This document shows, one piece after another, positions 7,579 to 16,549 of a DNA stretch of 64,000 nucleotides. A program made the translations under genes and the position numbers. Location: positions 124,001 to 188,000 of the forward strand of contig JAPTHR010000006.1 in assembly GCA_029228645.1 (NCBI GenBank). The letters are read 5' to 3'. The number at the start of each line of letters is the position of its first letter. Within the stretch, counting starts at the first letter, position 1. The notes below the pieces were generated by a model, which was given only the letters and a program-made list of their open reading frames with translations, was not told where the DNA came from and did no database searches. This stretch comes from Gammaproteobacteria bacterium Milos-ODIII6 (GTDB lineage Bacteria > Pseudomonadota > Gammaproteobacteria > Chromatiales > Chromatiaceae).

Positions 7579-9411
7579 TCAGCCGAGATGTTGCATAAGC
7601 GTGGTGTTCTGTTCGAGCCGGCTGGCCAGGTAGCCGGCCATGTTGGCCAGCATCTTGATACGTACCGCGTCGCTCAACGCATCCAGACGGACTTCCAGAC
7701 ACGCAGTCTTCTTCGCAGCCACGACATCGGCCGTGCGCTGTCCTTGAGACACCAGAGCGATCTCCCCGAACGTGTTGCCGGGTCCCAGTGTGGTGAGGCG
7801 CAGCTGGTGCTTTGCCTCGGTGTCGATGGACACCTCGACCTCGCCACTCAGGATGAAATACATGGATTCCGCCGGATCTCCCGTTTTCACGATGCTATCG
7901 CCTGAGGCGAAATGCCTTTCGCTGCCTTTGCTGCGCAAATCCTCCAACTCGGTGGCCGTCAGACCGGAGCAGAGGTAGTGCTGGCACAGGTCATCCGCAT
8001 GTTCCTCTTCGGCTGTCTCGATGTCGGCCGCGGCAATGATCTGGTTTTCGCACCATTCCACTGCGTGATCGGTATCGTCGAAGTGCAGCCAGTTGGGTTG
8101 CCGGGCCGCGTCGTCGCGCGCGCGCAGATGTTTTTTCAATTGATACAGGTGGCGACATTCCGTAATGAAAATCTGTTTGCCCAGTTCGGCGGTACGTCGA
8201 CAAAGGTCCTGCAGGAGCAGGATGGCGGCGCGGTCCACCGCGATCACGCGTTTGAAGTCGACCACGAGGTAATCCACCTCGGATACCGCTTGCAACATCT
8301 CCAGTGTCACCGACTCGGTATTGCCGAATGCCAGTTCGCCCTGCAGCTCGCAGATGCGCACGCGGTGTCCTTCTTTGGACAGGACCTCCATTTCGGCAGC
8401 TCCGCGTCTGCGCCGCGATGCGAATATCGTGCTGTCGAATACCGCCCTCAGGATCGTGGCCGAAGTCGAACGCGCAACGTTGAAAAGATGCAGGCTGAAG
8501 TCCCTGGACAGGCGCCTGCAGGCCTCGATTCCGCGCACGCTATTGCCTTTCTCGTCCAGTGCCGGCGAAAAAACCCCGATCCCAAACTGACCCGGCAGAA
8601 CGGCCATGATCCCGCCGCCGACGCCACTCTTGGCCGGCATGCCGACTTCGAAGATCCAGGCCCCTGAATAGTCGTACATGCCGCAGGTGTTCATCACACT
8701 CAGTACTTTCTCGACGTAGTGGGGCTTGAGTGCCACCACGCCGGTCACGGGATTCACCCCGTTGTTGGCAAGGCAGGCCCCCATCATCGCCAGGTCACGC
8801 GCATTGACCAGGATGGAGCATTGCCGGAAGTACAGGTCCAGCACCTCCTCGGGCGCGCGGTCGAGGATCTCATGGCCGTATAGCAGATGGGCGATGGCTC
8901 GGTTGCGGTGGCCGGTGTCGCTCTCTGAGCGGTACACCTTTTCATCGATTTCGAGTGGACGCCCCGTGTAACGGGCGAAGGTATCCAGGATACGTTGCAT
9001 CGGGTCCGCGTCGGCTTTTGCCTCGATCATGCCCGTCGTGGCGATTGCGCCGGCGTTGATCATCGGATTGAGCGGTCGTCCCGATTCCGGCTCCAGGCTG
9101 ATCGAATTGAACGCCTCACCCGAGGGCTCGACGCCGACCCGCGATACGACGTGTTCGAGCCCGCGATCCTCGAGCGCAGCACCATAGGTGATCGCCTTGG
9201 AGATGGACTGGATCGTGAAGCTCTGGCGCGAGTCGCCGGCCTGGTAGACGTGCCCGTCCACCGTAACCAGGGCGATGCCGAGCCAGGCCGGATCGGCGCG
9301 GGTGAGCTCGGGTATGTAGTTGGCGACTTCGCCGTCGGTAATCGCGAGCAGTTCGCCGTGAAGTCGCTCGAGATAGCTTTGCACGGCGGATAGCCCGACC
9401 TTGCTGCCCAT
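7579..9411 (-). CDS. glsA: glutaminase fused to STAS and cyclic-nucleotide-binding domains
   Basis: A 610-residue fusion. Residues 1 to about 310 are a serine-dependent glutaminase (glutamine to glutamate plus ammonia): FTIQSISK carries catalytic Ser69 and Lys72, followed by NPMINAGAI. About 340-440 is a STAS domain with a VVDFKRVIAVD segment. About 480-600 is a CNB domain whose phosphate cassette FGEIALVSQGQRTADV keeps Glu550 and Arg559, the residues that hold the cyclic phosphate and ribose. Plain glutaminases are about 310 residues, so the tail doubles the protein. Its STAS-CNB tail, with a shared EWCE motif, resembles that of the SulP gene upstream on the same strand. Activity is probably controlled by cAMP or cGMP (inference). 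Confidence 0.9.
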   Translation of the reverse strand: MGSKVGLSAVQSYLERLHGELLAITDGEVANYIPELTRADPAWLGIALVTVDGHVYQAGDSRQSFTIQSISKAITYGAALEDRGLEHVVSRVGVEPSGEAFNSISLEPESGRPLNPMINAGAIATTGMIEAKADADPMQRILDTFARYTGRPLEIDEKVYRSESDTGHRNRAIAHLLYGHEILDRAPEEVLDLYFRQCSILVNARDLAMMGACLANNGVNPVTGVVALKPHYVEKVLSVMNTCGMYDYSGAWIFEVGMPAKSGVGGGIMAVLPGQFGIGVFSPALDEKGNSVRGIEACRRLSRDFSLHLFNVARSTSATILRAVFDSTIFASRRRRGAAEMEVLSKEGHRVRICELQGELAFGNTESVTLEMLQAVSEVDYLVVDFKRVIAVDRAAILLLQDLCRRTAELGKQIFITECRHLYQLKKHLRARDDAARQPNWLHFDDTDHAVEWCENQIIAAADIETAEEEHADDLCQHYLCSGLTATELEDLRSKGSERHFASGDSIVKTGDPAESMYFILSGEVEVSIDTEAKHQLRLTTLGPGNTFGEIALVSQGQRTADVVAAKKTACLEVRLDALSDAVRIKMLANMAGYLASRLEQNTTLMQHLG

Positions 9412-9813
9412 ATCGCGTCCTTTTTGAGTTCTTTGTGGCTCGGAAGTCGTGACCTTTTTCGCGGTGCGGTGGGTGAACGCGCTCGTCTGGGGGATTTGTC
9501 CCGATCTGATAACGCCTGCCGCAGGCTTTGACTAAAGTTTTTAGCATAAAACGTACCATCTTCCTGCCTGTTGGATGGGCCGGACGATGCGGCGGAAACA
9601 TTGGCGTGAAGACGAAAGCTCGCTGTTTCGGCCATCCCTCCCGCTGCGCTCAACGCAACAAAATGAGGCGGAGTAGGGCGTCGATGCTTTTTGCTGGTGC
9701 ATGGCTGGCCAGCGTTGAAAAGCTCGGAAAGGAGCGCGCGGCCGGTTGCTCGTGCAATGTAAGCCGAGTGCCCGGCGTACCGGCCAGGGCAGGCCATGTA
9801 TTACTGTAAGACA
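9412..9813. other. intergenic region between the SulP and glutaminase genes
   Basis: About 400 bp between two leftward genes. I see no credible gene. Small hairpins occur at 9491-9502 (GGGA/TCCC) and 9514-9526 (GCCTG/CAGGC), followed by an AT-rich patch (9530-9552) that could hold a leftward promoter for the glutaminase. The length suggests the glutaminase has its own promoter rather than only read-through from SulP. Confidence 0.35.
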
Positions 9814-12042
9814 TTACTCCAGCAGGATCTCGAGCGTATGGGTGTTGCTGAGCAGACGGTCGGCCAACAGCTTGGCGATGAAACGGTGAAGTACCGCGGC
9901 GAATTCGGGGCGCTCCCGCTCCATCTGTTGCAACGACGCTGCCGTCAGACAGTAGGCCTTGCCAGGGCAGTCGGTGGTGACCGAAGCAGATCGTGGGGTG
10001 CCGAGGTAGAAGCCGAGTTCGCCGATGATGGTGCCCGACCCCGTGCGCCGGATACGCGCGGCCTGTCCCCCTTTCGATCTTACATATACGGACACCTCTC
10101 CCTGCTCGAGAAAGTACAGATCGCCGCCGGGGTCACCCTGGCGAATGAGTTCCTGGCCTGCGGGAAAGTCGATAACGGAAAAATAAGTTTCAAATTCCGC
10201 CGCGGTCACGTCGTTGAAGTGACTGGCGACGCGTTGAAACAATGTTTGTGACACGCGGCTTCGACCGCCACCCAGTGCGTTGAGCACGCGTTCTTCGCAC
10301 CATTCAAGCCCGTGGTCGAGGTCGACCAGATAGTGGATATGCTCTTCCGACGCGTCCTGGCCGTTGGCCAGCAACTGTTCCTTGAGTTGAGGTGTCAGGC
10401 CACTCAGCACCAAGTCGAAACCCTTTCTCAGGGCTACTTGATGCATGCGTCGGAACGCGTAGCTGGCGGACGAATCGATTCCGCTGACATGGGCGAAATC
10501 GATCACGGCAAATCTCAGGGCCGGGATATCGGTGCGTTCCGCGCGGGTGCGGATCTGTTGCGACAATTGCGCAGCGGTGCCGAAAAACAGATAGCCGCGT
10601 AGTTTCAACACGAAAGTTTCTGCGCCATGCTGGCGCAGCAGGCGTTCGTCATCGAGGTTGCGCTCGACGGTGCTGTGAATATCGGCGCCGGAAAGGTTGA
10701 AGCGCACGACCTCGGTTCGGCTGTAATTGAGAACGAACAGGACCAAAGCGACGAGCAAGCCGGTAAGAACGCCCTCGACAAAGCCGACAGTCACAATCAC
10801 GGCGAGGATCAGGGGGATCACCGCGTATTCCTGCGGTGGCAGCGTGCCCCAGCTATCGAACAGCGATTTCTTTATGAAAGAGAGACCGAGAAACACCAAC
10901 AGGGCGCCGAGCAGGATCCGCGGTAAGTAGCCGATGGCCTCGCTGCCGAACAGCAGGGCGGCGCCGCAGGCCAATGCCGCAATGATCCCCGGCATGCGCT
11001 GCTGGGAACTCAACTTCAAACGGAGACCGGCAATGCTCAAGGAGTGGAATCCCACCATGCCACCACTCAAACCGGCAGTGAGGTTGGCGAAGCCCGCCAC
11101 CCTGAGTTCATGGTTGACATCGATATCATGGCCGGAGAGCACTTCCGTGGCGCTGACTGTGAGCAGGATGGAAAGTGCACTTATCACCAGAATCGTGCCG
11201 ATGTTGCTCCACTGACTGAGCATGGCCGACCAGTCGGCCCCTCCGAGCAGGGTAAGCACGCCCAGCATCGCGGTGCCGCTGTCCTGCGAACTCAGGGGAC
11301 CCAGCAGCCAACCCGACTCGCGCAGAGAGGCCAGGTTCTCGCCGTTCGCGAAGGCCACCAAAAAGAAGACCCCGGCGCCGGTGAACAGCATCAGCGGCAA
11401 CGCGACGCTGTAGGAGAAGTAGCGCGATGCGCCGGCGATCAATACGGCGAGCATCACCCCGGGTAGCCAGTAGGGCAGCACGTCCGTTGCGGCCATTTGT
11501 ATTACTGCGGCGATGCTGCCCAGATCGATACCGGTCATCACACCCAGGCCACCGACAATCAGCAGCCAGCCGGTGCCGGCGAGGAAGCCGCCGACCACGG
11601 AATAGGGCAGGAAGCGCATCAAGCCCCCGGCACGTGTCAGTCCGAGGATCAGTAGAAAGGCGCCGGTAACGAGTGTCGTCACAACAATGATCAGGACCAC
11701 GTTGATCAGGGTCTGTTCGGGCGTACTGTCTGCCTGCGTCGCAGCCACGGCTGCGGCCATGATGGCGAAGATGGGCGCCACCCGGTCCTGCGGAATCGCG
11801 ATCGCGAGGCCGCCAGAGCTGGTCAGCGCGACGATCAGGCCGACTATCGTGGCCGTGGTCAGCGCCATACTGACACCGTAGCCAAGATGCGTTGCGAGCT
11901 CGCCGGAGAAGATCAAAGCGGCCACCGATACCGAGGTGAGGATCGCGGCGGCGCCGATAGTCAGGCCGGCAATCGCCCCGGACAGCCAGCGAGTGTGCTT
12001 GGGAATTGCATTTTGATCTGAAGCCGCGCTTTGTTTTGTCAT
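9814..12042 (-). CDS. SulP-family anion transporter with STAS and cyclic-nucleotide-binding domains
   Basis: A 742-residue inner-membrane protein. About residues 30-420 form the multi-helix SulP/SLC26 transport core. A STAS domain with VSGIDSSA follows, then a C-terminal CNB domain (about 610-735) with phosphate cassette GELGFYLGTPRSAS, Glu675 and Arg684. SulP members carry sulfate, bicarbonate, C4-dicarboxylates or other anions; the sequence alone does not decide which. The start is the ATG at 12040-12042 (MTKQSAASDQ); the frame remains open upstream without protein-like sequence. The CNB suggests direct gating by a cyclic nucleotide. The nearby CHASE2 cyclase is the obvious possible source (inference). 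Confidence 0.9.
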   Translation of the reverse strand: MTKQSAASDQNAIPKHTRWLSGAIAGLTIGAAAILTSVSVAALIFSGELATHLGYGVSMALTTATIVGLIVALTSSGGLAIAIPQDRVAPIFAIMAAAVAATQADSTPEQTLINVVLIIVVTTLVTGAFLLILGLTRAGGLMRFLPYSVVGGFLAGTGWLLIVGGLGVMTGIDLGSIAAVIQMAATDVLPYWLPGVMLAVLIAGASRYFSYSVALPLMLFTGAGVFFLVAFANGENLASLRESGWLLGPLSSQDSGTAMLGVLTLLGGADWSAMLSQWSNIGTILVISALSILLTVSATEVLSGHDIDVNHELRVAGFANLTAGLSGGMVGFHSLSIAGLRLKLSSQQRMPGIIAALACGAALLFGSEAIGYLPRILLGALLVFLGLSFIKKSLFDSWGTLPPQEYAVIPLILAVIVTVGFVEGVLTGLLVALVLFVLNYSRTEVVRFNLSGADIHSTVERNLDDERLLRQHGAETFVLKLRGYLFFGTAAQLSQQIRTRAERTDIPALRFAVIDFAHVSGIDSSASYAFRRMHQVALRKGFDLVLSGLTPQLKEQLLANGQDASEEHIHYLVDLDHGLEWCEERVLNALGGGRSRVSQTLFQRVASHFNDVTAAEFETYFSVIDFPAGQELIRQGDPGGDLYFLEQGEVSVYVRSKGGQAARIRRTGSGTIIGELGFYLGTPRSASVTTDCPGKAYCLTAASLQQMERERPEFAAVLHRFIAKLLADRLLSNTHTLEILLE

Positions 12043-12435
12043 GTGCTCGGGTTGGAAATTGGAGTCTCTGCCTTTTCCCTGGCTGGAGTGAGCAGCAGGA
12101 ATGTGGAAACGCTCGCGCCCCAACAGATGAAAAATTCCTGGTTCGGCGGGCCGGGTCCGGCGAAGGCCGCATGATATCGAAAACTTGGCCTTTAATGTCC
12201 TGTCGCCCAGCCAGAATAAAGTGATCCTGGGACGTCTGTTTGAGTGCTTGCTCACGTCACTGATCGGGCACGTAGAACCCTTATCGCCTCGCTTGGCAAG
12301 TCGCCGATGTTGCTTGAGCCGAGTCCAAGGCAAGCCACTGCCGGTGAATTGGCCGGGGTCAGCGAGTCTGCGAAGAAGGCGCTGAGCGACTGCCCTCGGG
12401 AAGAACAACGGGGGGTTCGGGTGTGGCGGTCGCGC
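12043..12435. other. intergenic region between the HD hydrolase and SulP genes
   Basis: About 390 bp, both neighbours leftward. No gene, no strong hairpin and no obvious sigma-70 promoter were found on reading. It probably contains the SulP promoter and leader. Confidence 0.3.
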
Positions 12436-13122
12436 TCAGGTCCGGCGCTGCTCGATCAGGTCGAGGAAGCGCGCAATATTGGTGCGCGCCTGCTGCTCGT
12501 AAAGCCCGTGGAAGAAGTCGGTCTGGAAAAGTTGCGGACGATCCAGCAAAGAGGCGAGAAAGCGGAATTCACCGCGGTAGAAATCCCCGTCCGGCAGAGC
12601 GAATTCGGCTCTGACCGCGTCTGAGTTGCGCACAAAGCGCTCCCAGGGGCACCCGAAGCTCGCCAGGTCGATGTCACAGATGAATTGCCGATCCAGCTCT
12701 TCAACCTTTCCCGCATGGGTGGTCACCTCAATGAGGCCGAGCACGTCGGCGATGAAGTCGGTCGGCATGATGCCGCGTGCGCGGTCGCGAAACCATTCGG
12801 CGCTGCGCTGCTCGTTGTCGGGCTGACCGGCATGGTAAATGACGTCGTGGAACCAGATGGCCATTTCGACCCGGGCGGGATGGGGGATCCGCTCCCTCGC
12901 GAGGTCGAGTTGTTGCAGGCAGAAAGCGAGGTGCCGCTTGGTGTGATAGTGCCGATCGGGCGCTGCATAGTGTTTGGCGAGTTCGTGCCAGATCGCATCC
13001 GGGTCAGTGGCGACACCCGGCATCGATGCCTGCTGCCAAAGATCGACGAAGCGCTGCCGCAGCATTGCATCCTGCGCCAGTTCGTCATCAGGTTTCGGAT
13101 TTTTGTCCGGTTCTCGATTCAT
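12436..13122 (-). CDS. HD-superfamily metal-dependent hydrolase
   Basis: A 228-residue protein matching the family of predicted metal-dependent HD phosphohydrolases. RHYHTKRHLAFCL near residue 55 supplies the first His ligands, IWFHDVIY supplies the His-Asp pair, and DNEQRSA follows. The biochemical substrate of this family is not established to my knowledge. It lies in the leftward set between DUF928 and SulP. Its motif differs from the YHNxxH phosphodiesterase signature of the gene at 26820-27656, so I would not call it a cyclic-nucleotide phosphodiesterase. Start is the ATG at 13120-13122. Confidence 0.8.
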   Translation of the reverse strand: MNREPDKNPKPDDELAQDAMLRQRFVDLWQQASMPGVATDPDAIWHELAKHYAAPDRHYHTKRHLAFCLQQLDLARERIPHPARVEMAIWFHDVIYHAGQPDNEQRSAEWFRDRARGIMPTDFIADVLGLIEVTTHAGKVEELDRQFICDIDLASFGCPWERFVRNSDAVRAEFALPDGDFYRGEFRFLASLLDRPQLFQTDFFHGLYEQQARTNIARFLDLIEQRRT

Positions 13123-13256
13123 CGACTTCCTGCGGGTTCCATTGCGTTATGAGGCCCCAAGGGTCGCTATCGGCCGCGCATCTGAAAGCTCCAGGCGGGT
13201 CGTTGCTTCGCGCCATCCGGTTCATCAGCAACGTGACCCGCCGTGGGGCTCACCGG

Positions 13257-13423
13257 CTAGGAGTCTGCGCGGTAGAAACGATCGAAGCGAAAAGGCGATA
13301 GGGATTATCAGGTCAGTTTATCGAACGAGACGAATAGTGGGCCTATTTAACGAGTTGGATAAGCTGAGATGATGATTCATGGCGCTTTTGCAGCAGATTG
13401 ATTTCTGCCGCGCAGACTCCTAG
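13257..13423. mobile_element. 167-bp MITE-like element with CTAG duplications
   Basis: The left end 13257-13279 reads CTAG followed by GAGTCTGCGCGGTAGAAAC. The right end 13401-13423, read on the other strand, is CTAG followed by GAGTCTGCGCGGCAGAAAT. That is 21 of 23 identical positions in opposite orientation. The palindromic CTAG at both ends fits a 4-bp target duplication with terminal repeats starting GAGTCTGCGCGG. The interior (about 120 bp) is AT-richer and codes for nothing recognisable. The right CTAG contains the stop codon of the DUF928 gene. No transposase lies nearby, so it would be non-autonomous. YTAR-type 4-bp duplications are described for IS5-group elements; the family here is not known. 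Confidence 0.65.
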
Positions 13424-14127
13424 TCTGTGGGCATCTTCAACCCGACCTGCTCGACCAGGGCGCGGCGCTGCTGACGCGCCGCGCTGTCCGCGGGCAACGC
13501 CTTGATACGCCGCGACAGCGCGTCGATGGCATCGAACCACAGTCCGGCCTGGGCATAAATGAAGGGCCGCTCCTCGACAGCCGCATTCTGCAGCCGCGCC
13601 AGCATCTGCTGATCAGCGGCGACGCGCTGGATGGCCGCCCCCGCCGTGTAGTCCTTGGAGCGTTGCGTCGGATCCATGATCGCGGACACGAACCACTGGT
13701 ACTCGGTATCGGGTTTCAGGGAAATGCCGAAGTCGGCCAGCGCTACGCTTTGCACGCCGGCACTGACCGGCCCCTCGAGGCGGTGCTCCAGGAGCGGTTC
13801 AATCGCATCGCGCGCAATCAGCGTGATCTCGACCGGTTGCTCCAGGTCCTTGGATGTGTACCAGTACAGCGTAGGCTGCGCGGCAGTGGTCTGGCCCGTG
13901 TGTTCCGGCGCCAGGACCAGCAGCGTCCAGTCGTCACCCTCGCTGCCGCGGTGGGCACCCCCAAGGCGGCTCGCCGGCGCGCCACGCATTGGTGGCCGAT
14001 AGCTTGGCACCGTCTGCGAGGCCAAGCTGCTGGACCCCGCATCCTGAGCCTGCGCTGTCGATGCCCAAGCCATGCCCATACTCATCATTACGATGCCCGT
14101 GAGCATCGACGCTTTAAATGGTTTCAT
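13420..14127 (-). CDS. DUF928-like exported protein
   Basis: A 235-residue protein with a Sec signal peptide (MKPFKASM, hydrophobic core, likely cut at AQA-QD near residue 30). The mature part carries the DUF928-type pattern: RAPxSRLGGAHRG-like N-terminus, LLVLAPEHTGQT, TLYWYTSKD, and a later LKPDTEYQWFVS. DUF928 proteins are found mostly in cyanobacteria beside CHASE2, CHAT and two-partner secretion genes; their function is unknown. Here it follows the CHASE2 cyclase by 92 bp on the same strand, so the two are probably co-transcribed. The chosen ATG (14125-14127) starts the signal peptide; longer frames upstream do not look coding. Confidence 0.75.
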   Translation of the reverse strand: MKPFKASMLTGIVMMSMGMAWASTAQAQDAGSSSLASQTVPSYRPPMRGAPASRLGGAHRGSEGDDWTLLVLAPEHTGQTTAAQPTLYWYTSKDLEQPVEITLIARDAIEPLLEHRLEGPVSAGVQSVALADFGISLKPDTEYQWFVSAIMDPTQRSKDYTAGAAIQRVAADQQMLARLQNAAVEERPFIYAQAGLWFDAIDALSRRIKALPADSAARQQRRALVEQVGLKMPTD

Positions 14128-14219
14128 TTCCCTGTCTCCATCTTTGAGTCCGTCGGTGGTGCTTCGATCCCAGAACAAAGGCAATGCGCCCCGTGCATCC
14201 TGCCGCATAACACCGGATA

Positions 14220-16166
14220 CTAATCCATATCCGTCCCGGCCGCCTGGCGCGGCCGAATGCGATACGCTGTGACAGCCTCGCTCTTGCCCTTGAGACTGAG
14301 TTGGCCCACCGCTTCGACCTCATAGGCGCCGCCCAGTCGCTCGATAGTCTCGCCGGCGACCAGGATACTGGCGTCTTGCGGCGTATCGTCCGGGCTGCCG
14401 ACCTCCTTGCCGTAGCTCTCCAGGCGGGCCGCGGTGTTCACCACGTCACCGATCGTCGTGTACTTCATGCGCTTGGCGCTGCCAAGGCAGCCCGCGACCA
14501 CCGGCCCGGTGGAGATGCCCAGGCGCATGCGCACCGGCGGCACGCCCTCTTGCGCACGCTCGGCGTTCAACTGCTTCAGGGCCCCGGCCATTGCCAGCGC
14601 GCAGTCCACGGCGCGACGCGCATCATCGGCAATCTCGTCGTCGGTGGTGCGCGGCAGCGGCACGCCGAAGTTCGCCTTGATCGCGTCGCCATAGTAGTCG
14701 TCGACCACGCCGCCATAGTCCATAACGAGTCCCGCCATGGTCTCCATGTACTCGTTCAGCCAGTCCATCAGGGCCGGCGGCTCCAGCGCCTCCGCAACTG
14801 GCGTGAAGTTGGCGAGGTCCGAGAACAGCACGGTCACGGTCAGCATCCGGGTCTCGAGCCGACCGTCGCTGTAGAACTCCTCGCGGTGGCGCCATAGCTC
14901 ACGGGCCACGTCCGGCGACACATGCTTGGCAAACAGGTCCATCATCTCTCGCCGCTCGGTCAGCACCAAACCCGACAGCAGGGCGGTCACTAGGGTCGCC
15001 GACAGCAGCCAGGCCATCGCTGCCGGTACCAGTGGCAGCCACCACCCGTTGACGAACGCGCCGTAGGTCACACCGACCAGGATCAGCGTGGCGACGGCGG
15101 CGATCGCCGCGAAGCGCAGCAGCGAGCGCGCCTGCCACGCCAGCGCGACGCCGAGCAGGGCCCACAGCAGTACCCAGGCGCGCTCCCAGTTCTCGGAGAG
15201 GAAGGCCATCGGCCGGGCCTCGCCGAGTGCAAGGCGCAGCAGCTGGTCGACCATCTGCGCATGCAGGAAGACCCCGGGTATCGCGGCGGTCTCATCGTGT
15301 GAGCCGCTGAACGGGGTCAGGAAATGGTCCTTGACGCTGTCGGCGGCGACGCCGAACAGCACGACCGTGTCACGCAGCACCGTGGCACGCTCCGGTTCAT
15401 CGAGCAGCTGCTGAACCGTGATCGCCGGCAGGCCGTCCAGCCCGGCCGCATAGTCGAGCAGGTACTGATAGCCACTTGCGTCGGCGCCGACGTAGCCGCC
15501 GTCGGTCGACTCCAGCGGCGGCAGGGTCGCCGTGCCGAGCCGCAGGTGATCGGGATTGTCCGTATCCGGTTGCAGGCCGATGGCCATTGGCTGCAGGTAG
15601 CGCAGCGCGAGCTGCAGCGCGAGCGACGTCGCGAAGTTAGTGCCGTCGTCGAGGAACAGGAGCCCGCGCCGCACGACCCCGCCCGGGTCGAGCATCATGT
15701 CGGCGAAGCCGATCCGCCCGGTGCTGGCGAGTGCGGGGGGTGGCGCGACCGCCGGGCTGCGGTCGTCGCCGAACTTGAACACCGCGAACAGTTCGTCTGC
15801 CGTGGCAAACAGCTTATCGATGCGCTCGCTCCCGGGAGGTACTGGCAGGTCGCGGTACAGGTCGATGCCGATCGCCCGCGGTGCCTGGGCGCGAATCGCC
15901 TCGAGGATCGTCGCCAGCGTCTCGTCGCTCAGCGGCCACTGGCCGAGCCGAGCTATGTCATCGTCGGTGACGGTGACCAGGGCGACCCGCGGCTCCGTAG
16001 GTGGTGGGGTCGTGCGGAGCTTGAAGTAGCCGTCGTAGACCGCGAGTTCCATCTTCTGCAGCAGGCCGGCGGCATTCAGGGCCAGCACCAGCAGGAATAC
16101 CATGAGGCCGGTCAGTGGACCCACGACGGCGGGTCGGCGCAACAGGCTGGAGAAGGATTGGCCCAT
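14220..16166 (-). CDS. CHASE2-domain class III nucleotide cyclase
   Basis: A 648-residue membrane sensor enzyme: an N-terminal transmembrane helix (about 15-35), a periplasmic CHASE2 sensory domain (about 40-330, with VTDDDIARLGQWP), a cluster of membrane helices (about 340-420), then a class III cyclase domain (about 445-630). Metal-binding Asp450 (FSDLANFT) and Asp494 (YYGDAIK), and transition-state Asn577 and Arg581 (VVNTAARLES), are present. The two purine-selecting positions are atypical: Asp490 replaces the usual Lys, and Thr570 stands where many cyclases have Asp. It probably makes cAMP, but the base specificity should be tested. It is divergent from the two-partner secretion operon. 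Confidence 0.9.
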   Translation of the reverse strand: MGQSFSSLLRRPAVVGPLTGLMVFLLVLALNAAGLLQKMELAVYDGYFKLRTTPPPTEPRVALVTVTDDDIARLGQWPLSDETLATILEAIRAQAPRAIGIDLYRDLPVPPGSERIDKLFATADELFAVFKFGDDRSPAVAPPPALASTGRIGFADMMLDPGGVVRRGLLFLDDGTNFATSLALQLALRYLQPMAIGLQPDTDNPDHLRLGTATLPPLESTDGGYVGADASGYQYLLDYAAGLDGLPAITVQQLLDEPERATVLRDTVVLFGVAADSVKDHFLTPFSGSHDETAAIPGVFLHAQMVDQLLRLALGEARPMAFLSENWERAWVLLWALLGVALAWQARSLLRFAAIAAVATLILVGVTYGAFVNGWWLPLVPAAMAWLLSATLVTALLSGLVLTERREMMDLFAKHVSPDVARELWRHREEFYSDGRLETRMLTVTVLFSDLANFTPVAEALEPPALMDWLNEYMETMAGLVMDYGGVVDDYYGDAIKANFGVPLPRTTDDEIADDARRAVDCALAMAGALKQLNAERAQEGVPPVRMRLGISTGPVVAGCLGSAKRMKYTTIGDVVNTAARLESYGKEVGSPDDTPQDASILVAGETIERLGGAYEVEAVGQLSLKGKSEAVTAYRIRPRQAAGTDMD

Positions 16167-16549
16167 CAGCTGGAGAGACCGCCGTCAGTGGCTTTTGGCC
16201 AGCACCTCTTGAGGCAGGTGCAACGGCGGATTTTCCTCGGTTGTTTTGGCGCTTTCGCTGACATATTGTCCGAGTATATCCAAGTGGCGCTTCGAGTTTG
16301 GTCATGAAGGGGATTGGACTGCGCGGCATGCGGTCTTCCGTGTCGGATGCACACCGAGGGGCAGCGCCCAACTTTTATCTCTACTGGCCTTCCATGGGAA
16401 TTACTGGTATGTCAGTATGCCGATTACCGGTAACTCCTGTCGGCTCAGGATCCACGCCAAAAGAGACGTGCCGCGATCGCCGTAACCTCGAGCAGGTCAC
16501 GGAGCGCTGGATCAGGGACCTAACAACAAGCAGCAGGGAGACGAGCGCA
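16167..16549. other. divergent control region between the cyclase and two-partner secretion genes
   Basis: About 380 bp. It contains the palindrome TTACCGGTAA (16424-16433) and, 23 bp upstream, a near-copy of its left part, TTACTGGTA (16401-16409), spaced about two helical turns. This could be an operator for a regulator serving both directions. No clear consensus promoter or CRP-type site was recognised. Confidence 0.4.

Noticed and set aside
12436-13122. HD protein as the phosphodiesterase of the circuit
   Set aside because: It lacks the YHNxxH signature and fits a different HD family. The protein at 26820-27656 is the better candidate.
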